From Yamagishiella unicocca (lineage: Eukaryota > Chlorophyta > Chlorophyceae > Chlamydomonadales > Volvocaceae), in the NCBI GenBank assembly GCA_003116995.1, contig BDSL01000076.1, positions 476,796 to 540,795 on the forward strand: a DNA stretch of 64,000 nt, read 5' to 3'. Within the stretch, counting starts at the first letter, position 1; every line of letters begins with the position of its first letter. The translations under genes were made by a program, and so were the position numbers. Of this stretch, positions 32,032-42,783 are shown piece after piece. The notes beneath the pieces were generated by a model that was not told the DNA's origin, did no database searches, and saw only the letters and a program-made list of their open reading frames with translations.

Positions 32032-34189
32032 ATGGAAGGGCGTGCGAAGGCGCATCGGACACGTTGCACACGTATGTGTTGCCTAGGGCCAAGGCCGTGA
32101 GGGTTAACGACATGCGGTATAAGGCAATTGCAGCATTGGGGGTGAGGAGTGTGTTATGGTATTGAAACGGAACCGCATTGGCGGCAACGGCGGAACTGAA
32201 GGTGTGTCGCGAAACAGGAAAAGGTTGAGAAAAGATCGAGGAAAGATTGAGAAAAAGAAGATATATATCATATCAACTGGATAGTGCTGAATCAGGCAAG
32301 CGATGGTGCCGGACCAAGGCGTATGTTTATTCGGTTGGCGGTTGGGTGCAACGGCCTGCAACGGTGAGCGGTATTCCAGGCCGTTTTCCGCAGACGGTAT
32401 TGGCACAGCGTGTTCCACTGTCGAACTGGCACACGGCGGTGGAGGCCTTGCTGCATTTTTTACGGCGCGGTGCAGACGAGGTGGGGGCCGGTATAAGTTA
32501 ATAATCAGCCTGGTGGAGCAGCAAGAGGAGCTTCCCGTTGGAGTTGTCCGCCCTGTTCTCTTTGGTCATGGTGCGGTGATGTGTTCAGCCGGGGCATGCA
32601 GCTTTGAAGGACGCACTCGGTTGTGCCGGGGTAAGAACGGACCGATAACAAGCGGATAGGATATGGAAACGCGGTTTTCAAGGCGCTGGATGTGCCCTCT
32701 AATTTTCGCATTAGCTCACGGCGCACTGTTCTATGCACTTGTGCAGCGGATGATGTCGCTGCACTCATGGCCGTACCGGCCGGATGCACCGGATGCCATA
32801 TTATGTGCCGGCCTGATGCTGGCGGCGGGTAGCAACCCTAGCAACCCTGCCCGAAATGGAAAGCTGTGTGTGTGAGCAGCACTTGAAATCCCCAGAATCC
32901 TCAACCCTTTCCGGCAGTGACTGGAGTCCGTAGTTAAGCCCGTGGATTCAGATCCGTTTGGAACCGTGCAAACTTGCAGACGATGCCTTGTAGACCGGTA
33001 TGCCAGGTGGGTCGTCTCTCTGTGGACATCAACATAGGCGGCGGCGGTTGTTTGCGGGTGCGTTGTACGACACAACACGCGGAGTAACGTATGTTAACGT
33101 AGAAACGTTACGGAGGAGAGTTTAGGTAACACGCCGGTAGCGGGACACTCAGGCAGTAGCTGCACTAGGCTGCACCCAGCTGCACCGAGCCCTAAACTGG
33201 ACGTGACGAGACAAGTGGGAATGCGTGGATCCTGTCCTGGTTGCAAACAATTGGGACCCGCCCAGTCTTGCCATTTATGGCGTTGAACAACATTTTGGAT
33301 GCGGTCTACACTCGGACTCGCGCCTCGCAGACTTTCCGAACTGCTGTCCAAACACGTGCTAGCCAAAAAAGGTTAACCTCCTTCGCCGAGCTTGCCGAAC
33401 ACAGGAAGCCAGACACTAAGGACTCCGGCTCCAATGCCGCTGCACACGGTATGTCTGGTCCATCGTTTCGGGCTTTTGTCGTCGCAACGTACGCAGGACA
33501 ACCCATTTAGTCGCTTTCCGCGGTACGCGAAAATGGTGGCCACCCTGGGACCTTTCCACTTAAGCATGAAGCTGACAAAGCACCCGAAGAACGTTGTGCA
33601 CGTTCCTGCCGCTGAAAGTATGTGCGCACAGTGCCATCCGAGGTAAATGAGGAGACTCACTGCCATACAAGCTTGAACCTAAGTCCTCAGGATTATGTCA
33701 CTGCATTGCTAAGCGTAATGCCTCCTACACTTTTGTGTGAAGGTTACCGTGTGCGTGTGCACCTTCTGTCCGACCCCTGACATTCAGCATGCAATTCTTA
33801 ATCGACTACGGTTACTACGATAACTCCAATATAATTCTGTGGCGGCCAAATTGGCCGAGTCCTAAGTGCCGTAACCATTTATTCGCATCTTTTCCGTACA
33901 GCTGTTCAGGCCTCTTCGCCATGAGCTGTGTGACGTTCCCATGAACGCTATATGCTTCTTGCTGCTCGCCCGTTCAGTTTGGGTGTAAAGCCCCACACGA
34001 CCCGTTGGTCTCAACTCGGACAGGACAGAGTTTCAATCGGGCCGCCGTCCCGCCATCGCGCTATGTATTTGCCACCAGCTGGGACTTAGCAAAGCCGTTT
34101 GCGGCTGAGACGGATGGGAGCGCGCCGGCGGAGTCAGCGACGAGGACTGCGCTGTCTGGCGAGCAGAGACGGGGCGTGCTGCCCTCCCC
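32032..34189. other. Intergenic stretch upstream of PSR1
   Basis: Should hold the 3' end of the OPR gene and the promoter and 5' UTR of PSR1. I found no TGTAA near the OPR stop and no convincing gene. GC content drops in parts (32210-32280, 33690-33960). Confidence 0.45.
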
Positions 34190-37100
34190 ATGGACAAGGC
34201 TGAACGCATTGCCGGCACTGCGATTGCCACTGAAGACGACTGGCTATTGGAATTCTGGCCCGAGCCAGCGGCGGCAGACTTCCCGGGCCCGGCCCCGGGC
34301 GCAATGCAGCAACAGCAGCAGCACCCGCAACAATTGGATGCGTCCCAGCTGCCGGATCTCCTCCCTCAGCAACAAGCCTTACAGATGGGCCAGTTTACAC
34401 TGCATCCACCGGCCGATTATTTACCAGGTCTTTCGTTTGACACCTATGGCGGCAAGCCTGCTGGACTGGGACTGGGCGGTTTGCTGCCGGACCACCACCG
34501 CTCATCCACAGACGGGGCGTCTGCGCTGCTGCAGTCGTCAGACTTCATGCTCCCCATGGGTAGCGTTCCGCACCTAATGCAGCAGCCCGGTGTGGGCGGC
34601 ATGCAGCAGCCCGGCTTCCCGGACTTGTCTCTTGGGGGCGTCGGATTGAACCCCGGAATGCTGCACGGGCACTTCATGGCTCAGCAGCATCGTGCAGGTA
34701 CGGCACATCATGGCTGATACCTAGTACTGTGTCGTACTTTGTTGTACAAGTAGCACCGGCGCCCGTGTGCGTTACCGTGCGATCCTTGTGCGTTACCCAA
34801 GCCATGACTCCAACGACCCCAACGACCCTGCTGATTATCATGATAAGAGCCAGTCTCTCGTGTCTGCCTGTACGCGTGTTTTGGCCGCTCGTGCGAAGCT
34901 GCCTTGCGCATACGCACTAGGCAACTTCCCGAAACCCCCCAAAACCCCCCCAAGCCCCCGAAACCCCCGACCGAGGCCCCCAAAAAACTCCCCTGTTCGC
35001 GGTTGTCTATTTGTGTAACCCAGCTGCCCAGGCCTTTGCGGCAGCTGCGGGGCCCTCGAAAAACCGTCTGCGGTGGACTCCCGAGCTCCACAACCGCTTC
35101 GTTGCGTCAGTCAACCAGCTAGGAGGCCCGGAGAAGGCCACTCCCAAGGGCATCCTGAAGCTCATGGGAGTTGATGGCTTGACGATATACCACATCAAAA
35201 GCCACTTGCAGAAGTACCGTTTGAACATCCGACTCCCAGGGGAGACGACGCAAGGCGATAGCGGCGACTCAGATGCCTCGGATGGTGAGGCGGCTGTGCC
35301 ATCGGCGTCCGTTGAGCGTACGATGGAGACCCAGTCGGGCCTTGGTGGTGGTGGTGGAGGCGGCGGCGGTGGCGCCATGCTTGCGGCGGGCGGTCCTGCA
35401 GAACCTACCATGTCCATAAACACCGCGGCCGGGAAGCCAGCCAGGCGGCCGGCAGGCAACTCGGGGAGCAGCGGAAGCGCCCCATCGGCCACTCGCCGCA
35501 ATCTCGAGGAGGCGCTGCTGTTTCAAATGGAGCTGCAGAAGAAGCTCCACGAGCAGCTGGAGGTGCGTGGCACACGTGACACACACGTGGCGGCTGCTCC
35601 GGAGGGGCTTATGGGGTCCGTCACATGGCGCGCGGACGCTGCGGTGGCTGACGGAGGGGGCCGGGCCGTGGCCGTTGTTTCCCGGAATCGGTGCCGTTGG
35701 GGTCTCTGGGGTGGCGTCAGAAGTCGTTTTATGGACGGGCGTAATGCGGAAAGGCTCGTTCGGGGCTGCGACAAAGCTCCACATTTGGGGTCAGTCCCAA
35801 GCGGCCTCAAGGGCGCCTCGCGCACCTGTCAGGATTGACAGAGAATCCTACAAAAGGGAATTCTACGATAGGGAACCTTAGGAAAGGAAGTCGTACATGT
35901 CCGCGTCTCAGGACTGACTACCACTCTGCGACTTCTGGCCAGCTACGTCTCGTGCAGCTCGCGACGGCTCTGCCCCAGGCTTCACGGCCGACTCCTCACC
36001 TGTACCTCACCCGTCTGTACCTCATCCGTCTGTACCTCACCCGTCTGTACCTCACCCGCCTACGCCTTACATCTCGCCTGCCTGTACTCCACCTGTCACC
36101 GCAGACACAACGGCAGCTGCAGCTGAGCCTCGAGGCGCACGGCCGCTACATTGCAAGTCTCATGGAGCAGGAGGGCCTCACGGGCAAGCTATCCGAGCTC
36201 AGCAACCCCCCTGGCGGTGGTGGAGCTGGCGGTTCACAGCGCAGGGCGTCCGGTGGTTTCGGCGCGCCGCTGTCCTCTCAGCAGCAACAGCAGCAGCACC
36301 ATTCAGGGCCCGGCTCCGTGCCGTCTGGGTCAAAGGACCGCGGGGGGAAGTCCGGCGGTCGTGGCGTTGGGCTGCTGGACGCGGCTGCCACGTCACCGTC
36401 ACCGCTCTTGAGCGCCGGCAGCACCGGGCTGGGGCTGCAGCAGCATCCGCCTCCGGCGCAGCCGACCCACATGATGATGCACCAACAGCAGCCGCAACAG
36501 CTGCTACAACCCCACCACCACCACCAGCACCATCAGCACCAACAGCAGCTGCACCCGCAGCTGCACCCCCTGGGCAGTGGCGGCGCCGACATTGTACGGC
36601 AACCTTCCAGCCACGGACTGACGTCATTGGGCGGCGGCGGTGGCGGCGCCGACATTGTACGGCAACCCTCCAGCCACGGACTTACGTCATTGGGCGGCGG
36701 TGGCGGCGGCGCCGACATTGTACGGCAACCCTCCAGCCACGGACTGACGTCATTGGGCGGCGGTGGCGGCGGCGGCGGGGCTGGCTCAAGTGTACCCAGT
36801 GTTAGCGGCGGCAGCTCCATGCAACATCAACTGCAGCACGATCGGCAGCGTCTGGAGCTGATGCGAGCCGGGCGACTAGGATCGCTACCATCACCTAGGT
36901 CGCCGCACCACACAGAGCCGCTGCGGACCGGCAGCGGCCTGCTGTCGCACGTCTCCCCCGGGCAGGGCGTCGGTGTCTCATCAAGGACACCGGGCGTGGA
37001 CCTGCATCGCGCTGCGCATTTGTCTCCACAGCCCGCCGACCAGTGCCAGGGGACGGCGGTTCAGCAGCAGCAACCGCAACCGCCAACCGACCAACGGGCG

Positions 37101-37436
37101 CAAGCGGAACAGCCAGCCATGGGTTTGGGCTTGGCAGATCCGATGCCGGGGGTAATCAGCGATGGCGGCGGGGGCGTGGGTGGTCTGGCTGACTTTGACT
37201 TCGGCGACTTCGGTGACTTGGACGGAAGTGGGCTGGAGCAGCAGGCCTTGCTGGGGGCTGGCGACTTGTTGAACATGTCGGAACTGGAGGTGGCGGCGGC
37301 GGCCGCGCATCAGGATCACGAGCATGAGCACTTGCAGCAGCAACACCACCACCTGCAACAGCAGCGGTTAGACGAGGCGGAACGGGTGAAGCGGCAGAAG
37401 GTGGAACACCACCACAGCGGGCCCCATGAGTCGTGA
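34190..37436 (+). CDS. PSR1: PSR1, phosphorus-starvation GARP/MYB-CC regulator
   Basis: Exons 34190-34697, 35024-35562, 36105-37436 (TGA 37434-37436), phases 1 and 0, 792 aa. The N-terminus [20 protein letters not shown] is what I expect for volvocine PSR1. A Gln/Pro-rich region comes first. The GARP (MYB-like) DNA-binding domain at about residues 183-240 has [39 protein letters not shown] and the hallmark SHLQKYR. The coiled coil that makes it MYB-CC is split by the second intron: [16 protein letters not shown], then [19 protein letters not shown]. The tail is rich in Gln/His/Gly, with an acidic patch ([20 protein letters not shown]) that could be activating. PSR1 is a nuclear factor controlling phosphatase, transporter and sulfur/phosphorus responses in Chlamydomonas, homologous to plant PHR1. 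Starvation-responsive expression is assumed. Confidence 0.88.
35996..36066. repeat. 15-bp tandem repeat in PSR1 intron
   Basis: Four to five copies of ctgtacctcacccgt with minor changes, just upstream of the polypyrimidine tract of the last PSR1 intron. Confidence 0.85.
36583..36780 (+). repeat. In-frame coding minisatellite in PSR1
   Basis: Three tandem copies of a 66-69-bp unit encode [20 protein letters not shown] plus one to three extra Gly. Copies differ mainly in the length of the Gly run and at silent sites, so frame is kept. Confidence 0.95.
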
Positions 37437-40133
37437 CCTCGTTTCCACGGGTGAGACTTGCCGTCGCGGATTGCCCGCCCGACGGCTGTTGTGGCCGCAG
37501 AGGCGCTGGAGAAGAATGGTATGGAAAGGTGTAGTGAGGCGTGGGCAGGCTGTGATGGCGTCCTTGCAGCGCGGCGCACTGGCCCAAGGCTTTCAGTCGC
37601 GCGGCCTGCTGATGCGGCAGGAACGCTGGAATGGCGGCGAATGGCTTGGTGGACTGTCTTTTACAGGGGCCAATGCACGAGGGGTGGCATTTCCCACTGG
37701 CGGGTAGTTAGACGAGGCAGCGGCCTGAGTACAGCGCGGGATAGAAACCTGAATGCACAACTGGTCAGAGACGGATGGCTCAATATTTCGTTGGAGGCAC
37801 TTTCTTTGCCACGTTGCTCGAGCAAGGCGGCACCCAGCGGCGGTTCGCCGCCGATTGTGCGATGTATAATTTCTCGGACAACGTTGATGTGCGGTACAGG
37901 TCAGCACCGACAGCCTCCGGGCAGCTCGTGCATTAGAGGCTGCTGCTCTGGGTTTCATAGCTTCGTGCGTGTTAAGGTTTCGGAGCTTCGATTAGGTTCA
38001 TGAGGCACGGTACGGCCGCATGCCTGTGTATGTGTATGTGTGTGGAGCGCGTTATCAATGAGGCAACGTCACCAGGGCTTTGAGTGTGGCGGCTGGAGAG
38101 TCTGGCTGGCTCATGGGGGCGGGCCGACGTGCAAAACCACCGTAGCGGCCGTACATGGTGCCACCCCAGACAGCGTGCCGACTGTCCCATGGGACGGTGT
38201 GCGTCTTTGGTTTGGGGGGGGAACTCATCTCCCGGACTGCACCGATAGCTCACGCTCTCCCTCTCGAAGAGCTGTGTGCTCTCGTTGCAGCCTTGGGGCC
38301 GCTGGTGGTGCCGTTGGTGCCGTGGCGGGGATGGTAGCTTGGGTCGGAAGGCCAGGGCTATAATCTACGTAGCCCCGTTGAACCCAATCCACGACTTGGC
38401 GCTCCCAGTGGGGTGGAGGAACGGAAGAGAGCGGAGACACAACGTCAAGGGCACCATGATCTGCATTTCCTCGTGTCGTGGGTTGCGCTGCCGAGCTTCG
38501 CCTCGCACAGCAGCACCGGGCGCAGGAAGGACAAAGCGCTTTGGTGACATGTTTGTGCATGACCGTTGCGCCTCGGGCCCCCACCTCACCCGCCCCATGT
38601 CTGCATTTGGACGTGTTTAGGGGAAATGCAGTTCGACGACGCCGTACGGCACCGGCGGGATAGGAGGCCGAGGACAGCTAGCCTTTCTGGTGTCGCAAGA
38701 ATGTGTGGGAGATGCATGTTTCGGGTGAGGCGGCTGGTGAAGGAGCTGCGGGCGCGTTGCTGCACGGGGTTTGGGCGTGAAAGGAGCCGCTGCTGCTCCT
38801 CCTCGGCCCCGTGGCTGGCCTACGCCGGCCCTTTATTTGCTGTATGGACTGCCATGGCCATGACCCCCCCGCCTCTTTGTGTTCGACCCGAGCGCCTATC
38901 GCCAATGGCAGGTGCCTACATTTGTGCACCCGGCCAGGCTCGTGCCTCCAAACCTCCGATCCAGTCCGTGCGCGCGCAGCAGCGGTGGGATGTCGTTGCA
39001 CACCCTCACTGCCTGGCCATGCTGGCTGCAGCAGGTGCTGCATGCTGGGCTTGCTTGGCTCTGGGTTAGCAGCAAAGGTCTTGCAACGCGGGCCCAAGAG
39101 AGCTTGGCCTTTTTATGTGTACAAGCCTTCAGTCTCTTCGGGGTGCTGCAGCAACGGTTTCGGAGCTATGCGGCTGGCGGTGCGTGATCGGTGGGTACGG
39201 GGTTGAGGCTGCCGGGCGGACATGGCCGTCATCGTCGCAGCTGAAGCGCCCAGGGCGGTATGCGAGCTGACGGGGGCAATAGCTTGATCCTGCAGCTCGT
39301 GGTGGGGCAGATTTTCCAGACGCTGGCTTTCGGCCAGGCCAAAGAGCGGCGCGTGAAGTGCAGGGCGTGTGGGCACCACTAGCTGACGGGGTTCCGGTAT
39401 CGGTGGATTTTGGGGTCTCCGTTTGCCTGTTTCACTCGGACCGCCGCGCACGGGGCGCGGATGATACTTTAAAAGACAGAGACCGAACCATGAGTGATGA
39501 GATCGGGCATTGCAAAGCGGCAGACAAGCTGCGGGCTGCGCCGGCGGCGGCTGTGCCATGAGGCTGGGTGAGGCTCCAACAAGCCGCCCACGGCCCACCC
39601 CCCATGGTTCGGGTTACCCCTGCCGTCGGGTGCCCGGATGCGTGGGGTCGCCGCAAACTGGTAATGCGATAAGTCTGTAGGTGGGATAGAGTGGCTCCAG
39701 AGCCCGGAGAGATTACTAAACATCCGTAACACGCAGGGGGTCTCCCGGGGGCCGCGTGGTATCCGTACACAATGCCAGTCAGTCGTACAACATGCCGCAC
39801 GCCACTTCCGTGATCATTATCATTGCAGCGGCCTGGCGTGGCAGCGGTCATTCCAGCGGTTATTTATGTCGACACTCCAGTCAGCAAAGTCTGCCATCAA
39901 CCTCAATGGTTAGTTGGTTACCTTAGTGCGAGCTGACACCGCTATGAAGTCGCCGCCGCTGGACCCTCCGTCCTATTGCCTGACCGGCTCCCTTGAAACC
40001 TGGCATGGCGTGAGCAATGGCATAACCGTAATACAACCAACCAAAACGCACTACTCCATCGGGGTGCCTGTCTCAAATGGGCGGCAAGGTTGTAACATGG
40101 TTGCCAACTGCGAACCATCCGCGCATGTCAGCG
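37437..40133. other. Intergenic stretch without a recognisable gene
   Basis: Follows the PSR1 stop. Several frames of 80-180 codons are open on both strands, as expected in GC-rich DNA, but none shows a domain, signal peptide or consistent composition. No TGTAA found close to the PSR1 stop. Confidence 0.45.
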
Positions 40134-40871
40134 TCATCCCTGGTCCGCCTCAGCTTCAGGCTTGCCACCCTCGTTCACGTTGCTGACGTTGACGATGACG
40201 GTTGTTATGGCGCCATCCTGAGCTGTCGTACCGCCCTCCTGCGTCGTGCCGTTGCCGCTCGTGCTACCGGTACCCTTAGTGTTGCCGCCATTGCCATTGC
40301 TCGTGTTGGTGCTATTGCCGTTTCCATCGCCATTATTGCTGCCGGCGTCATTGCCATCGCTGCTGCCACTGCCGCTGCTGCCGTTGCTGTCGCCGCTACT
40401 GCCGGTGGGAGTGCGCCGATTCCGCCATTCCGACAGCGCCTCGGCCAGGCGCGGTCTCTGACCGCCGGAGTTGATGTACTCGAAGGTCCGACTGACTCCC
40501 ACGGCTCTACCGCCGCCGCCGTTGCCAGCACCGTTGGCGTCGCCATTGCCGCCGCCGTTGCCACCACCGTTGCCGCCGCCGTTGCCGCCACCGTTGCCGC
40601 CGCCGTTGGGCGTCTCGACGATTTGCGCCTTGACGTTGGGTCGGTTTAAGCTGTAGCTGCAGGCTACCTGTTCGTCACAGCGCAGGGTCGTAGCGCCATA
40701 ATGTTGGGTCATTGTGCGTTCGTGCAGCAGTGTGGGTTTCGGAGCCAGGGTGCAGTTGGAGGTGATGCTTTGATACATCACGCTGGTGAGCTTCAGCGCG
40801 GCCAAGAAGACGGGCCTGGAGATCTCGGCCACCCGCATGAAGCTCAACACCGGGACCGGCCAGGGTGGCAC
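40134..40871 (-). CDS. Gly/Asn/Ser-rich protein segment, probably a 3' exon
   Basis: Open minus-strand frame, 245 codons up to a stop at 40134-40136. It holds a cysteine-containing part (SNCTLAPKPTLLHERTMTQH, CDEQVACSYSLNRPN), then NGGGNGGGNGGG repeats, an EYINSGGQRPRLAEALSEWR segment, and a Ser/Asn/Gly-rich tail. Composition suggests an extracellular low-complexity protein. A signal-peptide-like exon lies upstream on the same strand (41657-41735). The opposite strand is also open at 40786-41172 and shares the same wobble positions, so GC3 cannot decide the strand. I prefer minus because of the cysteines and the long continuous frame. Confidence 0.4.
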   Translation of the reverse strand: MPPWPVPVLSFMRVAEISRPVFLAALKLTSVMYQSITSNCTLAPKPTLLHERTMTQHYGATTLRCDEQVACSYSLNRPNVKAQIVETPNGGGNGGGNGGGNGGGNGGGNGDANGAGNGGGGRAVGVSRTFEYINSGGQRPRLAEALSEWRNRRTPTGSSGDSNGSSGSGSSDGNDAGSNNGDGNGNSTNTSNGNGGNTKGTGSTSGNGTTQEGGTTAQDGAITTVIVNVSNVNEGGKPEAEADQG

Positions 40872-41656
40872 ACTGGGTCAGCTGGTGGGGGGCCTGCCGA
40901 TAGTCTTCGCCCCCGGCACACCCTGGGAGACGCACATCACACAGGGCTCGTCGATTTTGCAAGGCACGGGGCCCGTCGACCCACCTTCCCGCCCGTTCCT
41001 AACCCATCCGTTCCACCCTGCGGTCCCCGTTGGCTGGCCTCCCTCCGCTCCGCAGTGGCTTACCCGTTCTGACCGGCACAGTCCGGGGCTCAGCAACGCT
41101 CGCCTCGTTCCAACGGAGCTGCTGATGCCTCCCTCGCCGCTGGCGGTGTCGTTGAGGGGGTTGGCAGCATGAGCAGCAGCAGCCCCGGTCCAGGCACCAC
41201 GCAGGAGGTGCAGCTCGGGTCGACACAAGACCCCAACTCGCCGCAGGCCCACTGTCAGTATATATACCGGCAGAGGGGACGTTGGGGGTTGGCGGTTACA
41301 AAGGCGGTTATCAGGTAGCGGCGCGCGGTGGCGGGCAAGCGAGCACGGGGACGATTGCGAAGCGCACTTGCACACCTTCGGCGTCGCCCGTTAAATTTGC
41401 GTTCACCGAAGATCTACAGCGTAGCGTTATGCAAAGCCATGCTACGTCGACCAGCTGTTACCGTCGTACTCCATGACCAATCACACGCGTGCGTGACCAC
41501 TGCGTTCGGCGTGTAGCCATGCACCGTCCCACCGGCAACAGCAACAAGGACAATCACTTTGAACATCCACCGCCAAAGAGATCCAACAAGATCCAAAAGT
41601 CATAACCAACCGCAACGCACTCAGATTCAAGCACTGATACGAAAACAAACATATAC

Positions 41657-41735
41657 CTGCCGACATTGCGGAAGCTGCGGATGTCGCAGCCACCAGCCAC
41701 AAGACGATTGCCGCCATCATCGCCGTCGTCAGCAT
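41657..41735 (-). CDS. Possible signal-peptide exon of a secreted protein
   Basis: ATG at 41735-41733 followed by MLTTAMMAAIVLWLVAATSA and ASAMSA, a good signal peptide, then a donor (gtatatg) after 41657 in phase 1. It may be the first exon of the gene containing 40134-40871. An intermediate minus-strand stretch near 41200-41255 reads WACGELGSCVDPSCTSC but is not in a joining phase, so the model is incomplete. Confidence 0.35.
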
Positions 41736-42783
41736 CGCCGCTGTTGCTGGCTCCCTCGCCGCCGCCGAACCACGACAGGGTCCGCGGATCGCTCCGACGA
41801 AGAGTCCTGCGCCACGGGCTTCCTCCTAAGCACGCTAGGGGCTACGGGCGACCCGAGCTGCGGCCACTGCGCTGCGGCCTTAGCCCTCGTGAATGAGGGT
41901 GCAAAGCGTTGGCGGTAAAGCGCCGGTGGTTAGGTCGATCCTGCCCGATCCACAGATTGTAATATGTAGGGCAGCTCAGCGCACATAGGGCAGCGCGTGT
42001 TGCCCCATCTACGGCTTTTGTTACGCCCAAGAGGGCATCAGGCCTCCACTCGATAGCTGTCGCTGCTGCAGTATGCCCTTGTACGCTGTTGTGCGGTTTG
42101 GGGGCGCGCGAGATGGCGGCATTCAGGGGCGAGGTTCTATTGCGGAGGCGTCATGTTGGTTGCTGGCGCTGCGGTGCTGGCTTGTGAACAATTTGGCCAC
42201 ATGCAGCTGGTAAGGCGGGATAAGGTGGATGAGGCTGTCGAAGGTGTCCGAGAAGTGCGTGCTTCGTTCGCGGTTGCTGGTGATTGAGTGGTTGCGGGTT
42301 GTTGATACGTTGGTTGAAGGGTGTCAAGCAAGGAGCTGGCAACGGGAGGCAAGAAAACAGGATGAAAAGCGATTACTGATGGATAGTAAATACCATCGGC
42401 GATGAGCTATTAGGATTAGCAAGTGTTATCGGAAAACAACGTCGTGCTCGACAAATCACAATCCAACGCTTCGCGCACTATACACCACAGTCCAAAGAGG
42501 CGTCCGTTGGCGCCTGAGGGCTGGCTCACCAGCCAAAATGTTTGATATCGACCATCGGAAACGCTGCAACAGGTGACCATCGAAACAGCTCCAACAAGAT
42601 GGCAATCACATTGCACTAACCGGGCCCCATCCGTTATTGCCCGTTCCGGCAATCGCGCACAGTGCGAAGTGACAGGATTGAACGTCCCAGAGGCCACCAC
42701 TGGGTTCGCCACGCATTGTTTAAATGACGCCCTTGCGTCTGATGCGGATTGCGCTGATGGGCTCGCGTTTGACCGCGAACCCA

